Notes under the pieces: model-generated
The model's database searches: none
What the model saw: the letters and a program-made list of their open reading frames with translations, nothing else
Told to the model about the DNA's origin: nothing
Made by a program: the position numbers and the translations under genes
NCBI GenBank assembly: GCA_920105625.2
Contig: OV050030.1
Span: forward strand, 150,701,488-150,765,487
Length of the DNA stretch: 64,000 nt
Direction: 5' to 3'
From: Clusia tigrina
Lineage: Eukaryota > Arthropoda > Insecta > Diptera > Clusiidae
Shown: positions 9,609 through 19,932 of the stretch, in pieces
How the letters are laid out: each line of letters starts with the position of its first letter
Numbering within the stretch: the stretch's first letter is position 1

Positions 9609-10954
9609 TTAGCTCCTTCACGTTTGATTGTTGTGCTATGCGATGAACGATGCATTTTTCCTTTTTTGCAATCTTCACAAAAAAAATCAGTTTTATCTGT
9701 CATGTTTATTCCATCAGATAGATTTTTATTGCACATATTCTTGATTGCTGCTGTATTTATGTGCCCAAGTCTGCAATGCCACTGTTGAAGAGTATCTAGC
9801 TTCGCCGAATTTGCTGCACAATCATTTCCCAATTGAAATATCATTCTATATTGATTTTTAGAATCCCGAACACCTGTTGCCACAATATTTTCGTTTTTGT
9901 CTTTCAAAACACAACATGTGCATTCTGTTACCATTGAGAAACCTTTGGATGTCGTTGATCCAGTAGAGAATAAGTTTTGTTTTAGTTGTGGAACGTATTG
10001 TACGTTAGTGAGAGTGCGAGGTATCCATTTGTTGTTTACAAGAGCGTTTATGTTAATTGTGCCAAAACCTCTATTTGGCAATTTCTCATTATTTGCAATG
10101 TAAACAAAGCGATTGGAACTTGTAAGATGTAGTTCAGAAAACCACTCGCGTGAAGTCATATGCTCAGTAGCACCTGAATCTGCGATCCACACATCGCTAT
10201 ATGGGGCTGATATGACATCTGACATCGATGCAACAAAGGCAACCTCGTCGTCATTGCTGTCTCTTTTCGAATTACTCTCTTGTTTATGTTTTATTTGTTT
10301 ATTTTTTGCACGAAATTCTCTCTCCCAATGTCCAACTTTGTGACAAAAATTACATTTAGATGTTCTCTTTCTTTCTGCAATAGATTTTTTGTGTTTATCT
10401 GATTTTGCATTAAACGCTGCTTCCGTCACGTCACCGTCGTTATTTTTCTTAAGCTGATCTTCCTCTAGTTGAAGTTTTGCCATCAGATTTTCTATTTTTC
10501 TACCTTCTTTTATATTATACCACACAGTTTTGAAGTTTTGGTACCTTGGTGGCAAACTACTTATGATTCGCACCATTTTTATGTTGTCGGATAACTTTTC
10601 ACCTTGCGCCTCTATTTCTGCCACTAATGAAGATGCTTTCGACACATATGCTGCTACTGATTCAACTTCTTGCATCTTTAGCGAAAAATATTCTTCGTAC
10701 AGGCACATAACTTTCACTTCACTTTGCTTGTCGTGGATATTCTTCAGCTTTTCGTAGACTTCGTTTGAGTCGGAACATGACAATATATGATTTGCCTGAT
10801 CCTTTTCGATGGAGGAAATAAGTATTCCCATGGCTTTACCATCACGCTTCATCCACAAATCCCTCTGTTCTTGGGTTGTCGAGTCATTAAACTTCGTCTT
10901 CCCTTGTACTATTCCTAGTAATCCTTGGCCTTGCTGTTGTTTAGTCGGTGGCAA
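9575..10954 (-). pseudogene. Copia Gag, protease and pre-integrase domain
   Basis: A 459-residue frame. Gag helix region (MCLYEEYFSLKMQEVESVAA, about residues 80-130), zinc knuckle CNFCHKVGHWEREF with Phe in place of the last Cys, protease active site VWIADSGATEHMTS, the pre-integrase block QQWHCRLGHINTAAIKNM and a CEDCKKGK zinc pair. The frame starts within Gag: the usual N-terminal tryptophan-containing stretch (roughly 40-50 residues) is not visible, and an upstream ATG near 10979 is in another frame. So the N-terminus is probably deleted or shifted. The damaged zinc knuckle would weaken RNA packaging. Confidence 0.9.
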
Positions 10955-11056
10955 AAATGGATGGATTCCTCCGTCATTGCTACACCGTTTTGTTTTTAAT
11001 CAAGCCTTAACACTTTCCAAATACTTGAACTTTAATTTAATTTAATTAAAACTCCA

Positions 11057-11070
11057 CTGGGCCCATAACC
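11057..11070 (-). promoter_or_regulatory. Primer-binding site, initiator tRNA-Met internal fragment
   Basis: On the minus strand, GGTTATGGGCCCAG directly touches the 5' LTR. It is complementary to the anticodon stem-loop region of initiator tRNA-Met (CTGGGCCCATAACC), not to a tRNA 3' end. Copia is known to prime from such a half-tRNA. The match to the tRNA is from memory of its sequence. Confidence 0.8.
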
Positions 11071-11317
11071 TATTGAAGTAAAACACGAGTGGGTTCAATA
11101 TTACAATATAAGTAGTTCTTGTATTTGCAAAGGTTAGACGAAGTGATAAATCTATACATGGGTAATAGAGTTGTATATATCTAAGTTGTTACATACGTGA
11201 GTAGCTGAATAAAACAACCAATCAGAATAGGACACGTATGCATGAGTTAACGAAGAATATGAAGATAGGAATATGAAGATTATATAGAGTTGTAATTAAA
11301 CAGTGTTGCTTTTAACA
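11071..11317 (-). repeat. Copia 5' LTR
   Basis: The 247-bp partner of 6477-6725. In element orientation it is followed at once by the primer-binding site. The target duplication CTAAG is at 11318-11322. The LTR would carry the promoter; I did not identify an initiator with confidence. Confidence 0.9.
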
Positions 11318-12130
11318 CTAAGACATATTAGTGTCTTCTTTTTCTGAACGGTTGCATATTCAACTGCAAAATGTATTGCTACTAACTCAGTGTGAAACAC
11401 ACCTGAGTGAAAAGGCAATAGACCTTGTGCCAGAATTGCAAAAGTTCTATTTGCATTTTCTTGTACAACCGCATAGGAAGATGTTCCTTCAAGATACAAC
11501 CCGTCCATATAGAGTGTTATTTCTGGTGCAAAATTTGACTTTACTTCAGAAAAAAGTTGTCTGAAAATCACAGGGTTAGTGCCATTTTTTACATATTGGC
11601 AGAAATATGTATCAATGTTGATGCTGGAAATAGAGTTTCTGGTTGTTGTTTGCTTAGGTTGTTGTGGAATCGGAATGTTACGTTCAAAAAGCAAAGTCAA
11701 GATGTTGTTAATCCCACACAAACTTTTGGCAATGGAGGAATATTTTTCACTATGTTTTAGTTTCTCCCAAAAATAATTGTGTAGTCCATGTGATTTGATG
11801 GTAAGCGCTTTTGCTCCAAGTCTGACTGCCCTATTTTCAAGCAGCCACTTAAAAATATGAAGACGTGCTTCAACTTCTAGGTCGTCTATAGTCATTGATG
11901 CTAGAATTACAGTAGCTGTTCTGAAACATTTTCTAAGAGCTGTGACCAATTTTTTTATATTGGTTGCCGTAGTCCAACCAAAGACCGTTATACAATGCAT
12001 AATTGTACCAGATGTTAGAGCTCTACAAATTCCAATCGCCGTATCAATATGTTGGCCCTTTTTTCTAGAACATATCACTTTTAAAAGATTATTAATCTTA
12101 CTTAATTTGTTAACTAGATATTTTGTATGC
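11318..12130 (-). pseudogene. I-like LINE ORF2: post-RT region and RNase H start
   Basis: A long open frame on the far side of the copia insertion. It encodes the connection region after RT (the GICRALTSGTIMHCITVFGW and SMTIDDLEVEARLHIFKWL segments) and then the start of RNase H: PEITLYMDGLYLEGTSSYAV with the first catalytic Asp and FHTELVAIHFAVEYA with the catalytic Glu. The frame is cut at 11322 by the copia element and resumes at 6471. RNase H is a known feature of I-clade LINE ORF2. This part is well preserved compared with the RT upstream. Confidence 0.9.
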
Positions 12131-13680
12131 TCATTCCATAAAAGTGATTTTGTAAAATCATTCCAAGAATTCTCATTTGGCTTTTGACTGGAAGTTGCTC
12201 ATCTCTCACTTAATCGTTCTAGTGTAGCAGTTATATTTACGACAAACGTGTAGAATTTCACAGTTGTTGATAGGAATCCTTGCTCCTCTGATTATTGCCC
12301 ATTAGTGTATTTTTTATCAAATCTCCGAAGATTGTCCGTTACTTCAGTGTTCGTACCAGAAACTATTGCAAAAATTTTATCAGCATATACTCGTATACCA
12401 AAAAAATCGATCCCCTTACAATTTTTTAGCGCTTTAACCAGTGAGTTTGCGTAAACGTTGTAAAGAATTACAGACAGGGGTGACCCTTGTGGGATGCCAT
12501 TTTCAAGCGGATATTTTGTGACATCTTTGTCCATCAATCCTTATAGTAATGTGTCTATTGGTAAGAAATGATAGAATAACTTGAAACATTTTTTTGGTAT
12601 ACCCCATTCGTGAAGCTCCTTGGTCACAAAAATTTATATTACACGATCAAATGCTTTTTCTAGATCTTCAGAGATTATAACACTATGTATTTTTTTCTAA
12701 AAATTTTCTTTAAGCTGGGATTCTAATTGATGACATAAGGTGTGTACACCATAATTTGGTAAACATGCATGCTGTTCTCGTAATAGTTTTTCTTTTGAAT
12801 ATGTCAATATACGCTTTTAAATTGTTTTTTTTTATAGCACTGGTAGCAACGATATGGGATGGTATTCTTCAAGCAGATTAGGATTTTTTCCAGGTTTAAG
12901 TATAGGCGATAAAACCGTATATATATTGCTGTAGAGTTTGCATAGCCAAATATTTAACTAGGTAGATGCATTTTTAATCATAGAATATGTGATTTTATCT
13001 GTACACGAAGTGGTACCTTTACAACAGTTCAGAACGGAGATAAGCTCAGAAAGAATGACTTTGGTTACATTTTTGATTTCAGGCGTAATATCAGGTCATA
13101 AGTCAATGTCTATTGCTAGTTTCTTAGTAAATAAATCACGATTAAAGGAGTCATTAGAAATAAAGGAGCTTCAAAATTTTGCAAATATATCAGCAATATC
13201 TTTCGGATGAGTTATTGAAGAAATATTGATGGAAAATTTGGGACTCTAGCAGTCCTTATGTTCTTCACCTTCTTCCACAGAATCCTAGTATCCATCATTG
13301 GGTTCAAGGTCTTTCAAAAATTTGTCCAAGTTGAACGTTTGGTTTTTTGGATTCCCTCTTAACTTTGGCACATATTCTTCTGTTCACTTCTTACTCTCCA
13401 GTATCGCTTCCAAGCTTTGTTTTTTTCTCGAATTAATTTAGCAATATCAGAATTGAACCAAACTGGTCCATTACGCTCCTTAATATTTTTACTGATTGGA
13501 ATTGACTCATTTGCTGCCTTTCTTTTTTAATATTTTTTCATTGTTGCGGCCTCCTTGTTAATGTTTGGTGATCCTATAGAGTCATTGGATTAAATTGTTG
13601 TTTTTGCATGAAATTTTTGCCAGCCGGCTTTTTTGTCATTGAATTTTGGTGTAAATTGGTGTCATTCAATTTTGGTGGTT
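12131..13680 (-). pseudogene. I-like LINE ORF2: reverse transcriptase, heavily decayed
   Basis: Readable RT blocks in several frames. ENGIPQGSPLSVILYNVY (about 12500-12450) is the palm G-x-x-Q-G-x-x-x-S-P motif. RVYADKIFAIVSG (about 12395) is the catalytic Y-A-D-D box with Lys replacing the second Asp. SEDLEKAFDR (about 12670-12643) is the first catalytic motif. Upstream at about 13500-13380, GPVWFNSDIAKLIREKNKAW is the linker between endonuclease and RT. Stops and shifts separate the blocks. The Asp-to-Lys change at the metal-binding box alone would inactivate the enzyme. Confidence 0.88.
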
Positions 13681-14334
13681 AGTCGATGTTTTACGATTAT
13701 AAATAATGATTGGGAAATGATCTGGATTCTCAGGTTGCGAAAGGCATGTCCAGGTGAGAGTTGGAGCCAGATCCACCGATGCTAACGATACATTTATTGC
13801 TGTTAGAGTTTTCCTCGTACTAAATAATGCAGGTGATCCATCATTGAGAACAATGAGATGTCGGTCATCAGCAAAATCTCCCCAAATTACTCCACTACGT
13901 GAAGTTGAAGCAGATCCCCAAATTGTATTTTGAGAATTAAAATCACCAACGATAAGGTGGTGGCCATTGTTGAAAATATGAATGTCCGCAACTTGTTCGG
14001 GTGTTAAATAAACATCTCTTTCTTTATATATTAGTAATATGCAAATCCGTTTTACCTTTTATTGTTATTGATTGAAATAGTAGATTGTTAACATTAATGT
14101 TGTTTTTAACTAACATTGCAATACCTGATTTTCCATATGAAAAATCCTTATTATGGTGATAGATTTTATAATTAGGTAGATGTATTAATTGTTTGTTTTT
14201 AATTATAATGTGTGTTTCTTATAATGCAATAATTTCCAGGTGGGTTTATAAACTAAATTTTCAAGTGCATATTTGTTATTTATAAAACCTTGCATATTCC
14301 ATTGCAAGATAGTTAATTCTAGACCAATATTCAT
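13681..14334 (-). pseudogene. I-like LINE ORF2 start: AP endonuclease
   Basis: ORF2 probably starts at the ATG at 14334, since the following ELTILQWNMQGF matches the first endonuclease strand with its catalytic Asn. The frame then breaks. Later blocks include V-G-D-F-N-S-Q-N with I-W-G-S (about 13965-13910) and DRHLIVLNDGSPALFSTRKT (about 13870-13810), with an N-P-D-H-F-P catalytic His near 13720. The start lies only 8 nt after the ORF1 stop at 14343. The endonuclease nicks target DNA to prime reverse transcription. Confidence 0.87.
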
Positions 14335-14342
14335 TTAAAATG

Positions 14343-15674
14343 TTAGTAAATTTTAAAAGCAAAAAGTGTGTAGGTATTTATAATTTTTTTATATGCATTT
14401 GGACATCTAATTGTGCTCGTATTTTTTATTAGTTTCCGCAAATCCAAATCATTACCAGTAAATAAATCTATCGGTGGTGATTGAATTTCCATTAGGCCTT
14501 CATTGTGGTTGATTATTTCAGTAATTTTGGAATTAGGAATTTCTTTTGTAGTTGTTGTTGGTGTTATGGTATTTTTTCTCGTGGATGCTGTTTGATTGAG
14601 TTTTATTGCTTCTTTACTATTTAATGTATTATTATAGCTTGATTTTGATGTTGTTACATTTACAGAGTTCTTTCCTTTTCGTTGTTCTTTACTTGATATA
14701 TTTGTATTTTTATTTGATTTATTAGTTGAAGTAGACGCTCCATTATTGGGTTCGTTTAATTGTGTTATTTTATTGTTTGATTGAGAGAGGATTTTTACAA
14801 ACGTTTTTTTTCTTACCGAATGGTTCAATACTATAGCCTCCATGCTTCTCCTTCTGTGCATCCATGTTTGATCTTTATCTTATTGACAGCTTTGTTTTTG
14901 AGGAAGCTTGGACAAGCAGAGTCAGACGAAGTGTGTGTTTCAAGATGGCAATTTATAAAGTAATTACGAACACACAATTCATGTGGTGTTGGCAGTGCAC
15001 ATGTTGCGCATTGTTCAATATTTCGACACCTATTTTTGGTATGACCAAATTTTTAACAATTTGCACATCTCATAGGGGTTGGAAAGTATTCCGTACTTCC
15101 CAACCGAATTTTATTCAGGACGACGGATCAGGTCAAATGATAAAATGGCAGTTGGGAAAACTTTATCTTCAACTTTTCTCATTATTTTTCTAACTCCCAC
15201 AACTTTTTGATCTGCCAATGTGGAAATAAATACCTCATCAGGTATATCGATGATTTTTTTGGAGTAAATTCTACCTTGAATTGTGTTAAGATTAGCGTGA
15301 TATGTTATTTTCACAGGAACACAGTCAACATAGTTTACTTTTAGAAATTTTTTTGCAGCTTTTAAATGATCTGTTATGATCAAAAGACCGCCAGGTCTAA
15401 GTTCTGTCACTTCTGTGTACTCACGTGAGATATGATTTAATCCTCTTTCTATTTGGAATACATTGTAGGATGATATTAGTCGAGGTGTATGTTCTGAAGA
15501 AACCTTATTTGCCGAAATTACCAAGTATCTGGGATAATTATCACTGTTTTGCAGTGTTTCGGGAAGCGGTATAAAGTTCCCGGTTTTAAGACGTTTGTTT
15601 CTTGTTTTACTGAGGTTTTCAATCGAATTTAGGTCTATAAACCTATTTTGATTGGGGGGGTGATCCCCATTCAT
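14343..15674 (-). pseudogene. I-like LINE ORF1 (Gag-like, zinc knuckles)
   Basis: The N-terminal part (15674-15111, about 187 residues) starts MNGDHPPNQNRF and has a nucleic-acid-binding fold region ending VFPTAILSFD. In the middle (about 15100-14870) CCHC-type knuckles are readable in a second frame: C-A-N-C followed by K-F-G-H-T-K-N-R-C, and C-A-T-C with P-H-E-L-C. The C-terminal third (14861-14343) is Asn/Thr/Ser-rich. ORF1 binds LINE RNA to form the transposition particle. One or two frameshifts separate the parts. The first 44 nt of this ORF, with everything upstream, are repeated inverted in the palindrome. Confidence 0.87.
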
Positions 15675-15856
15675 TGCGTTGCACTATTCCCTATTTTTAA
15701 TAGATTGAACTTATTATTTTCCGATTAAAAAATATTAGAAACTACAAAATTAGAAAAACTAAAAGAATATAAACTTTAATTTGTTTGATTTTTTCCGATT
15801 ATCGAACTGTTTGACAGGAAAAGCGAAGTAGAAAGAATTAAAAAATTTTTTTTTTT
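15675..15856 (-). other. I-like LINE 5' UTR
   Basis: An A/T-rich non-coding segment between the ORF1 ATG and the U6 3' end, beginning after a run of A then T just past U6. No ORF. I did not recognise an internal promoter. It is repeated inverted at 27115-27297. Confidence 0.6.
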
Positions 15857-15961
15857 AAATGTGGAACGCTTCACGATTTTGCGTCCCATACTTGCGTAGG
15901 GGCTATGCTAATCTTCTCTGTATCCTCCCAATTTAAGTAAATATTCTGGCGAAGCAAGAAC
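15857..15961 (-). pseudogene. U6 snRNA pseudogene fused to LINE 5' end
   Basis: On the minus strand 105 nt match full-length U6 snRNA from its first bases (GTTCTTGCTTCG) to its end (GAAGCGTTCCACATTT). GATACAGAGAAGATTAGCAT, holding the ACAGAGA box, is unchanged, and CGCAAAATCGTGAAGCG is kept. Around ten differences elsewhere (for example GCATAGCCCCTACGC for GCATGGCCCCTGCGC) make it a diverged copy. Upstream is only GG and (TA)n, with no sign of the snRNA proximal promoter element, and a T-run terminator is absent. It reads straight into the LINE 5' UTR in the same orientation, the structure expected from template jumping during LINE reverse transcription. Confidence 0.9.
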
Positions 15962-15962
15962 C

Positions 15963-15965
<3 letters not shown>

Positions 15966-16060
<95 letters not shown>

Positions 16061-16098
16061 GAGTATATACTTGTATATATAAATAAATATATATATAT
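15966..16098. repeat. (AT)n microsatellite
   Basis: Nearly pure (AT)n to about 16060, then degenerate TATA/CGAGTATA. The gypsy 5' LTR begins at 16099 inside it, with (AT)n resuming at 19784 after the 3' LTR. Confidence 0.95.
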
Positions 16099-16686
16099 TG
16101 AAACGTGATAGCTCAGTGAAAAGGGATTGCATACTTTCAGGATCCCATCTGGAGAATGAATGCTCCCTGTGAGTCAAGATGCGAACTATTCGAATAAAAG
16201 CTTATTCAAGAACCATCTGTCGGTAATATTAAAAATAATATTCTCGACTTCTGTCAAAGTGGATAGAAACTTCTAGAAAATACGAGAATAGCGTGGAAGT
16301 TTCTACACCAACCATTCGAAAACTATAAAAGCGACAAGACTGTTCAAAGTCGAAGGCAGTAGATCAGAGACCGTAACAGTGTGTGCATCTAGCATTATAA
16401 TCAAAGCAGCAGTATTTGTAATTGTGTAATGTGATGAAATTCATTAGTAAATAAAGTGACTAATGGTTTGTGAAATAAAGTGCAAATAATAACTAAGTAA
16501 ACTTTAAGCCTAATATTAAATGTGTAAATAGCAATAATTAAATAAAGCTAATTATTTTAATTTAACCAGCGATTGTTTGATTACTATACAATCCAGTGGT
16601 ACGAGTCCGAGTACAGAGAGTTAGAGGAATTGTCAGGAGGGCAATTTTGTAGCAGAGTAAATTGTCAAGAGGGCAATTTCGTAACA
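16099..16686 (+). repeat. Gypsy 5' LTR, left arm
   Basis: Starts TGAAACGTGATAGC and ends TTTCGTAACA, so it has TG...CA ends. It contains a TATAAAAGCG string (about 16325) that would suit a promoter. It differs from the 3' LTR by a short indel after GATCCCATCTG and several substitutions, about 2 percent. Confidence 0.92.
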
Positions 16687-16688
16687 AT

Positions 16689-16705
16689 TGGTGTTAGAAG
16701 TGGGA
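16689..16705 (+). promoter_or_regulatory. Primer-binding site, tRNA-Leu type
   Basis: TGGTGTTAGAAGTGGGA starts 2 nt after the LTR. It matches the complement of a tRNA-Leu 3' end (TGGTGTCAGAAGTGGGA) except for one base. Leu priming is known for mdg3/micropia-type elements; the tRNA sequence is from memory. Confidence 0.75.
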
Positions 16706-16725
16706 TTGTGTATCTGTAATAAACA

Positions 16726-17217
16726 ATGGTTAAATTTGAAAAGCTGAGATTGGAGCAGCTCAAGAAGGAGCTTGAGCGTTTAAATTTGCAAACACAAGGG
16801 CTTAAAGCGGAGCTACAGGTGCGATTAAGAAGCGCTTTAGAGGAACAGGGTATAGATGTCGATGAGCATGAATTCCAATGTGAAGAGCCAACGACATCTC
16901 GACACGAAGAAACAACGCAAGAAACTAACACGGGTAACTTTGACATGAGTGTACTCATCGGGATAATACAATCCTTCAAACAGGATATGCAGCAGCAGTC
17001 ACAACAAAATTATCACGCAGCCGATGAGAGGATGCAGCAGATAGATGAGATAATGCAGCAGCAGTTACAACAAAATGCTGAATCCGTCGAAAAGAGTGTT
17101 GCATCCGTCGAAAAGAGTGTTGCATCCGTCGAAAAGAGTGTTGCATCCGTCGAAAAGAGTGTCGGATCCGTCAAACAGGACGTTGAAAAGAGTCAAAGAA
17201 CAGTTACAGCAGAGTGA
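16726..17217 (+). pseudogene. Gypsy Gag N-terminal half with heptad repeats
   Basis: Starts MVKFEKLRLEQLKKELERLN, a SAP-like helix, and continues with a Gln-rich coiled-coil region (M-Q-Q-Q and L-Q-Q-N runs). Residues about 120-150 are an exact S-V-E-K-S-V-A heptad repeated four times (17083-17166), encoded by a 21-bp minisatellite. A frameshift near 17185-17200 sends the reading frame to a stop at 17215, while the real continuation lies in the frame of 17075-17827. The right-arm copy (26255-25764) has Asn for the Lys at residue 15. Confidence 0.88.
17083..17178 (+). repeat. 21-bp minisatellite in gag, left arm
   Basis: TCCGTCGAAAAGAGTGTTGC A-type units of 21 bp, three exact, a fourth changed at its end, and a partial fifth (TCCGTCAAACAGG). 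The length is a multiple of three and equals one coiled-coil heptad. The mirror copy lies at about 25803-25900. Confidence 0.9.
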
Positions 17218-17827
17218 AATACGTCTTGCTCTACTAGCGGAACAGAACTCACAGCAGATGAAAGAAATGTCCGAGGTGGTAGACAGGAAGGTTTGTGAAA
17301 TTGAGACACGGCAAGAATCGTTCGAAAGAACGGTAGTACAAAAGCAGAGCGAATTTAAGCAACAAATAGAGCAAAGAATTCACCTACTACAGGAAGATGC
17401 ATTGCCTATGCCAGCCTTAACTTCAATAAAACTGAAGCCTCCTACCTATGATGGAACCACGACGTTTAGCGTCTTCAGAATGCAGTTTGAGACTACCGCT
17501 AACACAAATGGTTGGAGTGCTCGCGAAAAAGTGGCTGCATTAACCGTTTCATTGAAAGGTGCTGCCGCTGATGTGCTTCAAACCATCTCAGAAAGTGAGC
17601 GAGACTGCTATGAAAGCTTGATGAATGCCGTTCAGCGCAAGTATGGTAGTGAACACCGGAAGCAGATGTACCAAGTAGAGCTACGAACACGTGTACAAAA
17701 GAGTGGTGAGTCTCTTCAACAGTTTGCGGCGGAAGTGGAACTGTTGGCTCATCTTGCCTACCCAGGAGAGATCACTGAGAGGTGTATGATGACACTTTCG
17801 TATATGGCATTCGCGATGCGGAGATAA
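17185..17827 (+). pseudogene. Gypsy Gag capsid region
   Basis: Continues Gag in the second frame: VKEQLQQSEIRLALLAEQ, a further coiled coil, then KLKPPTYDGTTTFSVFRMQF, the start of the retrotransposon Gag capsid domain, LTVSLKGAAADVLQTI and LQQFAAEVELLAHLAYPGE, its conserved helices. It ends at a stop at 17827, and the next frame (17782-18423) picks up at RDAEIKRSALTNP, so another one-base shift lies near 17800. Confidence 0.9.
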
Positions 17828-18644
17828 AGCGTTCTGCGTTAACTAATCCGAAAGCTACATATATGGAGACAGTAGCTAGCGCTTTGTTATCAGAGACAGC
17901 AGCATTGGTGTGTCGGTCAGAATGCACAGCCCGTCAGATAATTGTCGAGAACAGACAAAGTTTCACGGGCAAATGCTTTACCTGCGGTGATGTGGGGCAC
18001 ATGGCTCGTGATTGTCAGTTGAGATGGAAACGTTATGCAACACACGCTCCGGTAAGATTGCCAAAGCAAGACAAAGTCCGAATTAGGGAATCGGAAAAGA
18101 TTGTCAAGCCGGGAAATGAACGGACTCCCACAACTGATGGCCCAAGAATCTTCGTTTCTCAGATGGCGCGGAAAAATAACAGCCTAACTGTCAACAGTGT
18201 AATAAGCGGAAGAAAAGTTGTGGTAACATTGGATACGGGGGCATCACATTCCATAATCAGAAGGGAACTCGTTCGGGGAATCGAGCCGCTTCAGGAAATA
18301 AGTTTGCGTACGGCAACTGGAGATGATGCACCGGTACTTGGAAAAGTTACACGGAAAATCACTATCGGCACAACAACACTGAAGCACGAGTTTATAGTTG
18401 CGGATATTGTGGATGAATCTTAGGTGTGGATTTCATGATTCGGAATGGATTCACACTAGATTTTAAAAGCCGAGTACTGAAATATGCGAACACCGAAATA
18501 CCGTTATTTATAGGTGATGATAAGTATGGAGTTGTTAAACAAGCCATTGTATCGCGACGGACAAAAATCGCACCCAAGTTATACGGGCCAAAATGGGCGG
18601 AGATGTTGGGAAGCATAAGAGCCGAATCGTACCAGAAAAAGTAG
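17782..18644 (+). pseudogene. Gypsy Gag zinc knuckle, protease and linker
   Basis: Contains an intact zinc knuckle CFTCGDVGHMARDC (about 17975-18016) and an intact protease motif VVTLDTGASHSIIRREL (about 18220). After a one-base deletion near 18420 (stop TAG), the protease-RT linker continues as VDFMIRNGFTLDFKSRVLKY. No RT motif follows: the frame ends at 18644 and the next recognisable part belongs to the end of integrase. The right-arm copy has Leu for Phe in K-H-E-F-I-V-A-D. Confidence 0.9.
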
Positions 18645-19190
18645 TGAATATTTCAAATACCGCTGAAACCATGGCGAAAAAGAAGGTAAGGTGCCAGAGA
18701 ATTTCAGCAATTGTAAACTGTGAGAGGCAACCGCGAGTCACGAAAAGCAAGATACAAGCTAATAAAAAGGTACCCGACGATCTAGCGAAAGAATGGTCTA
18801 AAGAGTCATCTACAGTACTTCCATGCAGCAATTGTATACCTAAAAAACGAGGACAGTTGAATTAAATTCATGGAAACAGCAGAAATCGTACGCAACTGAT
18901 GAGTGATAAAAGGAAAGCGACATATGATGTACGAGTAAACTCTAAGGGTTTTCAGGAAGGGCAACTAGTTATGCTTCATAATCCGCAAAGGAAAAGTGGA
19001 TTATCGCCAAAACTGCAAACACACCGGGAAGGACCTTATAAGGTGATAAAACGGATGAACGATGTTAGATACCGCATCCAGTGGACGAGAAATGTCAGGA
19101 GCAAAATGAAAGTCGTTCATTTAGAGAGGCTATCTCCTTATAAAGGTTGCAGTACTATGTTCGGGACGGGCAAGTTTAAGCGGAGGGCAG

Positions 19191-19932
<742 letters not shown>

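Larger units (their letters stand above)
6477..11317 (-). mobile_element. Ty1/copia retrotransposon, complete but decayed
   Basis: Minus-strand LTR element of 4841 bp with two LTRs (249 and 247 bp), a CTAAG target duplication, a primer-binding site touching the 5' LTR, and Gag, protease, integrase, RT and RNase H in the copia order (integrase before RT). The LTRs differ by about five substitutions and one 2-bp indel, so insertion is moderately recent. Coding is broken by frameshifts, by a small deletion in the RT tail, and by the DNA transposon at 7602-8036. It splits the I-like LINE RNase H region. A copia-clade element is certain from domain order; the exact family is not determined. Confidence 0.93.

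Noticed and set aside
15857..15961. Functional U6 gene
   Set aside because: About ten differences from U6, no promoter elements upstream (only (TA)n) and no T-run terminator; it is a retro-copy.
17083..17178. CRISPR-like array
   Set aside because: Units are contiguous without spacers and coding in frame; it is a minisatellite inside Gag.
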